From Symbiodinium natans (taxonomy: Eukaryota; Sar; Dinophyceae; Suessiales; Symbiodiniaceae), in NCBI GenBank assembly GCA_905221605.1, contig CAJNDS010002341.1, forward strand, positions 237,083 through 301,082: a stretch of DNA of 64,000 nt, written 5' to 3'. Shown in pieces: positions 54,901 through 63,490 of the stretch. The position numbers and the translations under genes are program-made. Position 1 is the stretch's first letter. Every line of letters begins with the position of its first letter. The notes under the pieces are model-generated. The model was not told where the DNA came from and did no database searches. It worked only from the letters and a program-made list of their open reading frames with translations.

Positions 54901-55184
54901 GGTCCCCCGTGCTGTTCATTCGAGACAACTTGTTGCGGCTCTGTAGCCAAAGAACACTGCTCGCTCCGAGAAGATGTCTCCTCGCCGGTCTGGAAAACTG
55001 GCAGTGTTGCGGCCGACGGTATTGAAGCCGTCGAAAAAGAACATTGAATGTCACATGCACAACCTTCGGCAACCCCAACTGCAGATACGGGTTCCAATCC
55101 CGCACCTGAAGGTAAGGCCCCCATACCGACCTCCTGGTTCAGAGCAGAGGTGACGCCACTAACGGATTCATCCTGGGGAACCAT
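51987..55184 (-). CDS. pol of Element II: methyltransferase-like domain, RT, RNase H
   Basis: 1065 residues, intact. Residues about 97-245 form a Rossmann/methyltransferase-like domain (LQCFAGQARVAAALL motif I; LVVEGSCKSPFWD in place of ENV/EQP), but the PC motif is degenerate (ICIPKLT), so catalysis is doubtful. RT spans about 560-790: SRFPL (590-594), TADLKSAYRQ with Asp654, and YFDD at 725-728 (53001-53012). RNase H spans about 885-1030 with LTDAAFE (Asp888), YELEML, YLDNDAA and NLADQPSR. YFDD rather than YVDD is a lineage marker. It follows the gag UGA by 16 codons in the same frame. Confidence 0.92.
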   Translation of the reverse strand: MVPQDESVSGVTSALNQEVGMGALPSGAGLEPVSAVGVAEGCACDIQCSFSTASIPSAATLPVFQTGEETSSRSEQCSLATEPQQVVSNEQHGGPTRAILQCFAGQARVAAALLAQGYFAYGVDRVKHKSAMAPVLQMDLSSRTACDSVLTWLDKRKIAGVLICIPKLTLDPISAAFVFAVINGCLDRDLPLVVEGSCKSPFWDNLNQLPDAQQAPHWVEVDWGCWVPASQQRSFVMSNLPEITTIRREGREPAEKSTTLDTSSGAYPRGFATALAEVFAAGVTARELLCQNPSLANKAIRVSAMHQPRGHLNEVMPEWKVVVYVLLPRSVIEDPFSGRKRLKQEWRIPDGIRVLPGMAALPVDSQLLSRTQAGGNLSPQLQQEMQQLDGASVLRVGIPWDPIEFIGKAAKLGHPYHQLSKCNKPLEKLIEQLVHRPGSVRSQRKFYLEKWARRAKELEPEEAELKAGMSTHRGAILGPKRILLFQEMLQDIQYDDMGVVQELIQGATLTGPIPVTGVLDAKLKPARMDIEQLVDMSDQVCGQIFDRTISSGDRNMDTLLWEKTLEEVEKGHLAGPFDVSHLPKGCLVSSRFPLMQGGKLRPIDNYSSSLINDTVTVSEKPVTHSIDEIALLITKLSKAARKKGLLELFGKTADLKSAYRQLAISDESLRFSYLAVYDPIEGKPKLFQQLAVPFGSTKAVYFFLRVARALWTILVEGARIPTTNYFDDFVLLALSGDRSSCGHTFDEVMKLLGWKLSTDKTTEWSIGFEALGVLFELDQAGTGVLKVKNTERRRRELVTAIRGHLENGLMGQKEALQLRGRLQFAQAQFFGRLGRRCLVEITRHAYGGRRKIPGYTKDLLEEFCKFLDAAQPRLVGQVSCRSFMILTDAAFETETRSGGLGGVLLTGSGTALSFFSVPISEIQTQVLSAEDEQTIIYELEMLGVLVGLKLLTGQTAAFAESYSQHGATAGTGVIIYLDNDAARHAYISGSAKKGVAGMLVDEANFLEYVHGFLPWYARVASPANLADQPSRFQLDLVRKLGFKDESHEARRIVSAIVKRASKLKV

Positions 55185-55232
55185 CTCAACATCCTGAGCC
55201 AGCGAAGTCTCATCGAGACCAGGATCACCTAG

Positions 55233-55235
55233 TCA
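55233..55235 (-). promoter_or_regulatory. gag UGA CUA G readthrough stop, Element II
   Basis: Gag ends CUG UGA CUA G and the frame then stays open into pol. UGA CUA G is the strongest known leaky-stop context in eukaryotes. Confidence 0.7.
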
Positions 55236-56522
55236 CAGCTTTTTAGGCTTCAGTGGGCACTTGGTGACCGGGTGATCACCACCACACTTGTAAATGATGC
55301 AACCATGATCACCCCTCTGACAGTTGGCGTCCGTGCATCCGCCGAGGTTAAAACCATAGCAGACCTTGTTGCCCTTCTTGTTCCATGCGGACGCTCCCTG
55401 GTAACGTAGGCCCTCGGGTAGCCATTCCGACTTGCCAGCCCCATAACCTTTCCCTATGCCAGCCTTCTCCTTGCCCTTGAGTGAGGGTTTGCCCTTTCCG
55501 GACCATGACTCGGAGCCCCTGGGGCTCCAAGAGGACTTCCCCTTGCCCGGCTTACCTTTGTTCGGAGCATGCTCGTACGGATGACTACGGTTGCCTTTTC
55601 CCAATCGCGACTTTCCTCCACCTTCAAAATCCCCCAAAGGAAGGAGCGCAACGATCAAATCATAATCCTGCAGCACCGAAGAAATCCTGGCATCCAAAGG
55701 CAAAGTCCCCGATGCATCTGCGCGAACCTCTGCTCCTGCCTCGGACATCTTTGCGAACGCCAACTTGTCAGCTCGCAGAATCTGCCTCAAGGAAACCTTA
55801 CGGTAACCTTGTTGAGCTGGTTTGGTGAGGTACTTGAAAAGCGAGGAAACGTAGGCCTCGTGCTTGTCCCAACTAATCAGCCTGGCGAATGCATATGCAA
55901 CTCCCCGTCTTCTAAGGGCGTTTAACACCTGGAGGGATCCCTCTATATCACGATCTTCCATACCAGAAGACTCCGTAACTTTGAGTTTTCCCCCTTCGAG
56001 GGAGAGGCTGGTGGTCAACGGCTTCACGTTCTGAACTTCCTCCTCGCGGCTGTGGCATTTTTCCGGGCCAATATACTTAAGGCATCGGTTTTCCCACTGC
56101 TGAACGGTCATGTCCAACAAGGCGTGACTAGGCTCCAACTGGCCAGTCAGGGAAATCCCCGAAAGCTGAGTGCGCAACTGGTCCATGCGTGCATTACGCT
56201 CAGCGAGTCCCACCTTCTTAGGTGCAACACCCTCGGACGGTTCTGCCATGTCCTTAAGGGAGGCCACCAACATCGTCTGGGCCTCAAGAATCAACCGTCT
56301 CAGTGATGCCTTCTCGCCCACCGTAAGGTCTGCCAGCACTGCTGTGCTCCATGTATCGAAATCCGATTGAGCCAGGAGTTGCCCCGGCTGGCCCACGCAA
56401 AAGGCCAGCTGAGCCAAGGTTTTGACCCCTTTGGCAGTTAGTGCATCAACGACCCGCTTGGTTAACAAAATTTCCTCTGCTCTCTGAAGGAAGTAAGGGG
56501 CCGAGTCCACTGAACTTGTCAT
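55233..56522 (-). CDS. gag-like protein of Element II, CCCH zinc finger
   Basis: 429 residues from ATG 56522 (frame open to 56555). The helical N-terminal region includes a KTLAQLAFCVG segment (about 35-45). Then comes a basic Gly/Lys/Ser-rich stretch (about 315-385) and a C-terminal zinc-binding segment: C-x7-C-x4-C-x4-H (CYGFNLGGC...) plus C...H...C. Architecture is the same as in Elements I and III. Probably forms the particle and binds element RNA. Confidence 0.8.
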   Translation of the reverse strand: MTSSVDSAPYFLQRAEEILLTKRVVDALTAKGVKTLAQLAFCVGQPGQLLAQSDFDTWSTAVLADLTVGEKASLRRLILEAQTMLVASLKDMAEPSEGVAPKKVGLAERNARMDQLRTQLSGISLTGQLEPSHALLDMTVQQWENRCLKYIGPEKCHSREEEVQNVKPLTTSLSLEGGKLKVTESSGMEDRDIEGSLQVLNALRRRGVAYAFARLISWDKHEAYVSSLFKYLTKPAQQGYRKVSLRQILRADKLAFAKMSEAGAEVRADASGTLPLDARISSVLQDYDLIVALLPLGDFEGGGKSRLGKGNRSHPYEHAPNKGKPGKGKSSWSPRGSESWSGKGKPSLKGKEKAGIGKGYGAGKSEWLPEGLRYQGASAWNKKGNKVCYGFNLGGCTDANCQRGDHGCIIYKCGGDHPVTKCPLKPKKL

Positions 56523-56667
56523 GGCCGCTACAAGCTGTACGAGCCAAACAAACACTCACAAACAGAGACATCACACCCGAGTCTGCGAGCTAGCATGACG
56601 GCAAACTCACCCTGCTGTTTTCCAACTACGCTCGTACTCACCACTTCTCCATTAGGGGAAATTGGCT

Positions 56668-58388
56668 CTAAGAGAAACATTTAGAACACTGTGGGTAAGC
56701 ATGTGCCCTGACCATAGGGACTCGGCGGTAGTGATCTCCAAAAGCTCTACCGCACAAAAACAAAGCAGACCCAAGTGTGGTTCTGTGCAAGACCTGACTT
56801 GTAGGGTGAGCCCAGTACGAGGGGCTCTCCGAATTATCCTCCTCCGAATCGGAAGCATCCGAAACTACAGCCAAAGCAGCGTCCTGATCGTCGGGCGTGT
56901 CCCCCTGACTGGTTTCATCATCTCCAGGTGCAACCGCCGCAGACTCCATGATCTTTTGACGGTTCCAGCCTTGAGCAAAATGGCCGCTCCTAGTTTGGTC
57001 AGGAAAAAATTTTCCTGACGCAACCGCTTCCAGGATAATGATGTACTCGCGCAACGCAGCACTCTGCAGCTCCCGACCGTACACCGCATCTGATCCTGTG
57101 GCAGCGTCAGCGTGATGACCAAGAACGCGCTTAGTCTCCCTCAGCATGCCGAATTTGGAGCACCATACGAGGGTGGTCGCCTTGAGAGAATGACTAGACA
57201 ATGGCTTTTCTGAATCAGGACGAGGGAGTAGAAAACGCAGCCAGCGAGTCACTTCACTAGATGACAGGGGGTCCGAAGACCAACTACCATCAGGCCGAGG
57301 GGCCGGCAGGAAAGGGACATCAATCCCATCATTCGGCAACCCAGCTTCATCTCTCAACTCCAGCAGTAGTTGTCCCAACGGGACTTTAGCAATACCAATT
57401 CCCGGAATCACCAAAGGAAGGATTCGGCGTTGCTGGGCATCAAGCCGTGAAGTTTTATGGTAGAGGGTACCTAGTTCAATGAAACCGTGACTCCAGTCCG
57501 CGCCACTCTTGTCAATAATCAAAGGTTGAATACAGCGAATATCAGAAGCTCTAGCTCTGCCATAAAGCATGGCCAGAAAATGAACTGCACCACATCTATC
57601 AATAAGGGAGATGCCCTCGTCCTGAGCGATTGCATGCAGCTGTAACACCTCGTGTACTTGCAGAGGGGGAGCCGGGTCCCAAGGACTCTTGTTGGCCAGA
57701 GCTTTAGCCCCAGTCCGTTGACACGTGCGCTTTGAAAAACTTCAAGTCGTACCCGTAATCCCAGGGCATGATAACTCCATTTGATGGCCTTTAGACATGT
57801 ATCCAAAGTGGTGGCAGCCGTTCGGGGCAGCTTCAAGACGCAGTTGACAAAAGACCAAACGACCTTTTCAGGAAAAGGAGGAAGGTTCCCTGACTTCACC
57901 AGCCATTCACAAAAAGTACGAATTGGCCCCACATGTTTCAAAACTGTGGCTGGGGATTTGCCAGCCAGAATCGCCTGCAATGAGTCCTGACCAGTCTCTG
58001 TATCATCCTCCATGAGAGTGCACAAGTCAAAGAAACTAGCAAAGGATTGGAGCAAGAGCAAAACCTTCTGGTAAGCTTCGTGCTGACGGTCTCGCGAGCT
58101 CGCTCCCCGACGGGCCTTAACTGCACGAGTCCAGGCCTGGCAATGCGACGTTGCTGTATCTACTATACTTGTCGAAGACTGCGTGCCAGCTGTTAAGGCG
58201 GTCATCGGTTGTGTTCTCCTGCCCTGGTAAGGCACGCCCAACCCTTGAGGGAACATCGCCTTCATCGGGTCAAAAATGCATAACATGCTAGGCTGTTCCC
58301 AAGGCTGGCTGGGCAAAGCTGATCGTGCATGGATCTGGTTACGAAAGAACAATTCAGCCTCGCTGGAGCTGGGGTCTCGACCGGACAT
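56668..58388 (-). pseudogene. tyrosine recombinase of Element II, one frameshift
   Basis: Two overlapping frames. The 5' part from ATG 58388 holds the core-binding domain (SPATVLKHVGPIRTFCEWLV). The 3' part holds the catalytic set: Arg in LYGRARASD, HSLK (His/Lys), LGHH and Tyr in DAVYGRE. The frames meet at a T run in the coding strand near 57735-57739, where one missing T explains the break. The C-terminal tail is Ser/Asp-rich. Since the element otherwise looks young, this could be a sequencing error, a recent mutation, or less likely a programmed shift. Confidence 0.85.
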
Positions 58389-58606
58389 GACGAGGAATAC
58401 CCATCAGTCAATCCCCAGATGCTACATGAATACTGAGCCGATCCATCACAAAACAACAAAGTGAGTTCTCCCTGGTGGGCATTGGATGCACATGCAGCGA
58501 CACAACAGTCACGTGTGCAAACACTCACATGTGCAAATTGAATTGTTTCCGATCTGCCTGATCGCTGCATCCTGTGCTGTTCATACTAAGGGTCCGGCTC
58601 ACCCTG

Positions 58607-59890
58607 TCAGCGAGGCCACCCCACTGCTATGCCGCGAAGCACCACATGCTTGGGCGAGAGCAGAAAATGCTCACCCGAGCGTACCGAGCCCGCGTCTCTG
58701 CATGCAGAGTGGAGGTAATCGTGCCCACCTTCCACCTGAGGAGTGGGCCCCGGGAGCTCGGCTTCCACCACCAACATAGCCCCTCCGAGGGACTTAGCCC
58801 GGCTCGCTGTCTTCTTCACAGCAGCCACCATGGACTCTTTCGAGAAACCCACGAGGGCACCCCGAGCCGAAAATCCATAAGCCGGGAAGCCGTCTTCACG
58901 ATTGTCCCCCACAGTGATTTCTCCACATTGGGCCACGCCAATCACCGAGGCAAAACTTGTGCCATGACACATCGTGGCCTGGCTGGCATAGTTGGGGTCA
59001 TGGACAAAACTCGGCCCCTTGATGTTGCATCCCACGAACAAAACGTTCTGGCCCGGGACATCGAAAGTGAACATCTCCGGCCCAACCTTTTGGGCAAGAT
59101 CACCATCGCCCTCCAAGGGACGTCCGTAGTGCCGGAAGGCCCCCATAATCGTGGCCATTCTGCCAGCAACTGCATCAGGCACCGAAAGGTGGGACATATG
59201 GGGCTTGTACTCCGAGGCCTCGGCAAATTGGGCCGCGATCTTGCTCCACGGGTACTTCCACCAGGGCTCAAGCTGTCCCTTCTCGACCAACTCCCGTGCG
59301 CTGAGGGGTCGATCCGTGGCAGCCCAAGCTGCCGTGTTGGCTGACTCCCATAAGGCTTTGAGGTACTCCCCATCATCAGCTTCTTCATCCTCCAGGGAAA
59401 GCTCCTCTTGTTTTGCCTTATCGGCAGCTGCCTTTCGGGCTTCGGCCGCCTTGATCTCTTCAGGTGTGGCCTCCTTAACATCATAACTTTCGGCGGGCCG
59501 TTCCTGATGCTTGCTTTTCTTCCAATTCTCACTCTGCCACTTGTTCCACGGCCGGTGGGGTTTCTTCCATTGAGGCTGAGACTTCCAACTGTCTCTCCAA
59601 CTGGAGGGTGTCTCTTGCACATTGGCCCCTGGCCCGATCAAGGCCGGTTGCTGCATCACCGGCACCTGTTGCCATACATGCCCTGGGCTTGCCATAGGCA
59701 AAGCGGGTGGTGGTGGCATGGGAGGTGGCGCCGTTTCGCGGCGGGGTGGGGTGCTCCTCCTGGACCCACGCCGACCCCTTGAACGATCTCTCGTTCGCTC
59801 TCTTGAGCGCGAGTCTGAGCTGCTACGGCGCCTACGGCGTCTGCCCCGGGAATCCGTCCCAAAAGGTGGCATCAAAGGCCATGGGTACAT
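58607..59890 (-). CDS. Element II accessory ORF: SR-rich N-terminus, ART-like HGT motif
   Basis: 427 residues from ATG 59890. Residues 15-50 are Arg/Ser-rich (SR-like). Residues 55-125 are Pro/Trp-rich. 140-175 is a charged helix. About 180-380 is a folded domain containing MCHGTSFASVI (HGT about 309-311) and GFPAYGFSARG (about 334-344). A His-Gly-Thr followed about 30 residues later by a G-x-Y segment resembles ADP-ribosyltransferase (PARP/ART) folds, but a catalytic Glu was not assigned. Positionally equivalent to the Cys/His ORF of Element I, though not similar to it. Confidence 0.5.
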   Translation of the reverse strand: MYPWPLMPPFGTDSRGRRRRRRSSSDSRSRERTRDRSRGRRGSRRSTPPRRETAPPPMPPPPALPMASPGHVWQQVPVMQQPALIGPGANVQETPSSWRDSWKSQPQWKKPHRPWNKWQSENWKKSKHQERPAESYDVKEATPEEIKAAEARKAAADKAKQEELSLEDEEADDGEYLKALWESANTAAWAATDRPLSARELVEKGQLEPWWKYPWSKIAAQFAEASEYKPHMSHLSVPDAVAGRMATIMGAFRHYGRPLEGDGDLAQKVGPEMFTFDVPGQNVLFVGCNIKGPSFVHDPNYASQATMCHGTSFASVIGVAQCGEITVGDNREDGFPAYGFSARGALVGFSKESMVAAVKKTASRAKSLGGAMLVVEAELPGPTPQVEGGHDYLHSACRDAGSVRSGEHFLLSPKHVVLRGIAVGWPR

Positions 59891-60618
59891 CTGACCCACC
59901 AGGCACCTGCCTTCGTGTCACAAGTTCCGTGCTCCTGCACAAAAATGCCCCGGCGAGTGTCGCCACGAACTAAGATTTTGGGCCAAAGAAAAACAAATAA
60001 TGCACGAACACTTGCTGCAATGACCACATCTGTGCCTACCACCGATACTCTGCGGTGCTGATCCTTCCTTTCCATGTTGATACACGTCACGTGGCTGCGC
60101 GGCCCTTCTTGGCCAGCCCTCTTGGGCTCTATACTTCTCGTAAGAGCACTTCTGGCTCGAGCTTTCGGCTCAGGTCGAAAACACGACCTAGGTCGTGTGA
60201 TCAAGCTTGCACAGAAAAACAAGTCCCAAAACGATTCTCCAACACTGTACTACATCTCGATGCACAGACGTCTGTCATTTGTCGTGAGGTTACCAAACAA
60301 ACGCACTTCTCCTCTAACCAAAACAAAGTACCCAACAAGAAGCCTCGACAACAGGCAACTAGGCCCGAGGCGAGACCTGCAACCGAATGCATCAAGCACA
60401 CTGAGCTCAGGGCCGCCAACATCGCAGACGCCACGATCCCACGGTATTACAGGTATCCTGATGTTAACCAGAACAACATGAGTAAAAAGATCTCTACAGT
60501 GCTCGAACATATAAGGTTTGCCAGCATTCAGCCAAAGTCAAAACGATGCGCTGTTTTCTCTTGTCCTGTCTGACAAGGTTTCGTCTATTGACAGTCACAT
60601 CTGTCTCGAATTCACCAG
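59891..60618. other. Element II spacer, no gene seen
   Basis: About 730 bp between the 172-aa and 427-aa ORFs without a convincing frame. It may contain regulatory sequence. Confidence 0.45.
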
Positions 60619-61137
60619 TCATGGTGAGTATGGGCCAGGCCTCCGGTCAGGCCTAAAATGCCTCATGCGAATCGCTAACGATGGGAACTGAGGTGGAGGC
60701 ACGGGCTCCCGGTTGTACATCCTGATCCCCGCGATCGTCAGGGACCACACCATCATGTCTGCATGAAGTCGGAATGACTCCTGAAGGTGCCTAAGTAAAT
60801 CAAACTGCAGCTCAACCATGTGTCGCAAAGCGTGGATCGCCTGAAAGAGCTGTTCGACATCACAGCCAAGAGCTGACGTTGATGTCTGTTGCTGACTCTG
60901 AAACGTCAAAAACGACTCGCGAGCCTTGCGAATGTCACCTTCCAAAGATGTAATGTGTTGTAAACATCGGCGAAGACGAGAATGATGTTCCATAATTTTC
61001 GTATCAATCTCCCACAAAGCAACTCTATCATATTCACAGAAGCTGAAAGGACGATCTGCATGAGTTTCCACAGTGGAGTCTTCCATGGGATGATTCTCAT
61101 CAATATGACGGGCTAACGAATCCCTGAGGGCAGTCAT
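60619..61137 (-). CDS. Element II 172-aa ORF, unknown
   Basis: Starts at ATG 61137. Strongly helical, with many Leu/His/Arg (LRRCLQHITSLEGDIRKARES, about 73-93, suggests a coiled coil), then a Pro/Arg tail. No family is recognised. It could be a structural protein of the element. Confidence 0.5.
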   Translation of the reverse strand: MTALRDSLARHIDENHPMEDSTVETHADRPFSFCEYDRVALWEIDTKIMEHHSRLRRCLQHITSLEGDIRKARESFLTFQSQQQTSTSALGCDVEQLFQAIHALRHMVELQFDLLRHLQESFRLHADMMVWSLTIAGIRMYNREPVPPPQFPSLAIRMRHFRPDRRPGPYSP

Positions 61138-61267
61138 AAGTACCAACCCCCTGAAGCACTTCGAGCCTCAAAGAAAAGCACGAGGTGTAAAACACATGTC
61201 CCTGCTCCACATAAAAACTGTGGAAAGAAATGAGCAGCACTCAGGGCCCGGCTCATATGTCTCCAGC

Positions 61268-61534
61268 TCATGGAAAAAGAGCATGGAAAGCTGATCGAAA
61301 ACGTCTCACGAACGACTCCAGCCAAGATAAGCGTGCATCACTTTGTTGAACACGTGCTTCTAACACACGCAAGCGACTGGATATGTCTTCAAGGGCTCGA
61401 CTGAGTTCGCCAAGTTCATCTTGATGCCTTTCACACATAGCATGCACATCAACCACATGCCGATGCACCAAACTGACTGTGCCAGTCCCACTAGAGGACG
61501 GTGTCTGGGGCTCCGAAGCTGTACCATCTGCCAT
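61268..61534 (-). CDS. Element II 88-aa ORF, predicted coiled coil
   Basis: From ATG 61534, 18 bp inside A1. Residues about 25-80 show heptad-like hydrophobics (ELSRALEDISSRLRVLEARV). It is the first ORF of the element. A pyrimidine-rich CAG in A1 just upstream (TTGTTCATGCAG on the coding strand) could accept a spliced leader. Confidence 0.5.
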   Translation of the reverse strand: MADGTASEPQTPSSSGTGTVSLVHRHVVDVHAMCERHQDELGELSRALEDISSRLRVLEARVQQSDARLSWLESFVRRFRSAFHALFP

Positions 61535-61551
61535 GGCTCAAGCTAACCCCC

Positions 61552-61808
61552 TTTTTCGAAAACAATCTATCAGCTCCTAAGAGCACTTTCCGGGCATCCT
61601 GCCCTTTGAGAGGTCCCGCTGCGACGGGTGTATAAGTAAATACAAATCCTGCATGAACAAGCATAAAACTGATCAAGCATTAGAAATAAGTTGTGCAAAA
61701 AGGCAAGCACTGAAACAACAATCAAATGTTTTGTTCACCACAACATTTTGATGTTGTTTCCTTTGAACAATAAAGCTCTATCTTCTCCAGGCATTCGAAG
61801 AACGATAC
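61552..61808 (-). repeat. Element II repeat A1
   Basis: 257 bp, matches 51474-51730. It is the 5' end of the element, and its first bases replace the tail of the copia protease ORF. Confidence 0.96.
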
Positions 61809-63490
61809 GTCTATTCCTACTTTCGCAACTGCAGCATGCTCACATCCACTCAAACGCTCCTGTAAAACATGCTCATGCAGCTCGTGTTCCCCCACATGTT
61901 GCTTCACTGAAAATGCTCGCAGCAAAAACTTAAAAGGTGTCACCTCCAATGCTCTTCCTACGTTGGGCGGTGCCTTCTTCTGCACCTTATCCACTTCCAT
62001 CGCGTCGTCGTTCGGGCTCCACCCCGGCTTGGGTGAGTCCCCTTTGCTTCTTCTTCCTTTCGGCTTTGCCTTGGTAGGGCCAATCTCCTTAGCCAACGCC
62101 CACCAGCTCCTGGCTTCACGAACCAAAGGCACCCACATCGAGGAACCTCGTTCCGTCTGCTTCACCAAGCAGCTTGCTCCAGGCTCTGAGGTGAGCCAGG
62201 TACTCCATCCCGAAAGGGATGCTTGCCAAGAACTGACTACGTTGAAACCAATCTTGCAAACCAAGACCTGTTGAAGCACTACGGGCCCCAACTTCCCAAA
62301 CTTCACCCGAATGTCAACCAACTTGACACATTCCATGGGCGTATCGCTAGCACTCATGAGCACAGGAAGAGGTCCCGAATGCTCCTTGACGACTTCGTAA
62401 AAACCCAACGCACTCTCTGACAACACGTGGCAGGTGGCTCCACTATCAATGAGCCATGCGAAAGAGCTATTCCTAGAGGAGGACTGGTTCAGTCTCTCGA
62501 TCTCTCCGTTCGTCATGGTGAGACGAGGGGGCTCAGCTTCATTGGGCTCATTAGTTCTTGTCCCCGGACCCAAGCCACTCAGATGATGAGACCGCATCGC
62601 CATCACCTGGTCAGACTGCTCGTCTTCCACAGCTCGGCCCTTGGGCTTTCCTTTGTTCTTGGGCTTCCCCTTGGGCTTTCCACCCTTTCCTTTGTCTGTC
62701 TTCCCTTTGCCTTTGCCCTTGCCTTTAGGACTCTTCTCTCGATTCTTGGAACCAGAAGGCTTTCCACCTTTCGGTTCATCCCTCTTCTTCCCTTTTCCAG
62801 AGCTCTTGTCGGGGCACTGCCAACTCATATGGCCTGATTTGCCACAGTTCCAGCAGAGGCCGCGCTCCCCAACTGCATTCAGCGAACCGGCATCACACAA
62901 TCGGGTTTGCTCCTCGTAGAACCGGATGCTTTCAACCAGTTCCTCCCAGCTCCCAGACTTCCCATGCAGGACAACGTAATGCCTACACTCTGGGCTGACA
63001 GATTGAAGAAGAAGGGTTGAACGATCAGATGCTCCAAGCCTCAGTTCAGGGAACCGATGCAGCTTCTGGTCTACCTTCCCAAGCTCGTCCTCAAGGAAGC
63101 GGACGCAGTCAAGCGGTCGCTTGTACGAACTCGCCTTCGAAGTTAGGCGAAGGGCTTCATCTCTCACAGCAATGGCCTCCATGCGAGAGACAATGCTGAA
63201 GGTCTGGTGCATTTGACGCATCACCTCATAACCACAAGCAGCTTGTCCTTGACGCATCGACGTGCTTCTCACCAGTTCCATCCCACGTTCGAACTTCTGC
63301 AGACTTTGTTGCAGGTAGTAAAACAACCTTGCCGAACGCGATGCTACCGGAACTGCCATGTCAGACTGCTTGATCTCACGGTCATGCGTCATTGCCTGGC
63401 GCAACTCATTGACATAGTTGTCGTCTATCAACGCCAGCCAGGAAGCAAGCACCTCGCACCACCGATGGTACTCTTCCAGCTCTCTCACAC
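61809..63490 (-). CDS. copia Gag (main part) and aspartic protease
   Basis: About 560 residues up to the Element II junction; there is no own ATG near the start, consistent with entry by frameshift. The UBN2-like gag helical region is about 1-200, with a CCHC knuckle C-x2-C-x4-H-x4-C at 212-225 (CWNCGKSGHMSWQC), then a Lys/Gly-rich linker (230-290), then the aspartic protease motif LIDSGATCHVL (DSGA at 348-351). It normally continues into 50662. The present frame reads 28 codons of the Element II repeat before stopping at 61722. Confidence 0.88.

Larger units (their letters stand above)
50663..61808 (-). mobile_element. Element II: 11.1-kb YR retroelement with split direct repeats
   Basis: Read on the minus strand: A1 (61808-61552), an 88-aa ORF, a 172-aa ORF, a 427-aa ORF, YR (one frameshift), gag, UGA, pol, B1 (51968-51731), A2 (51730-51474), a 575-bp segment with an 81-aa ORF, B2 (50900-50663). 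A1/A2 differ by one noticed base in 257 and B1/B2 look identical over 238, so the insertion is very recent. No target duplication is seen and the copia frame is restored by its removal, as expected for YR integration of a circular cDNA. Confidence 0.93.
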
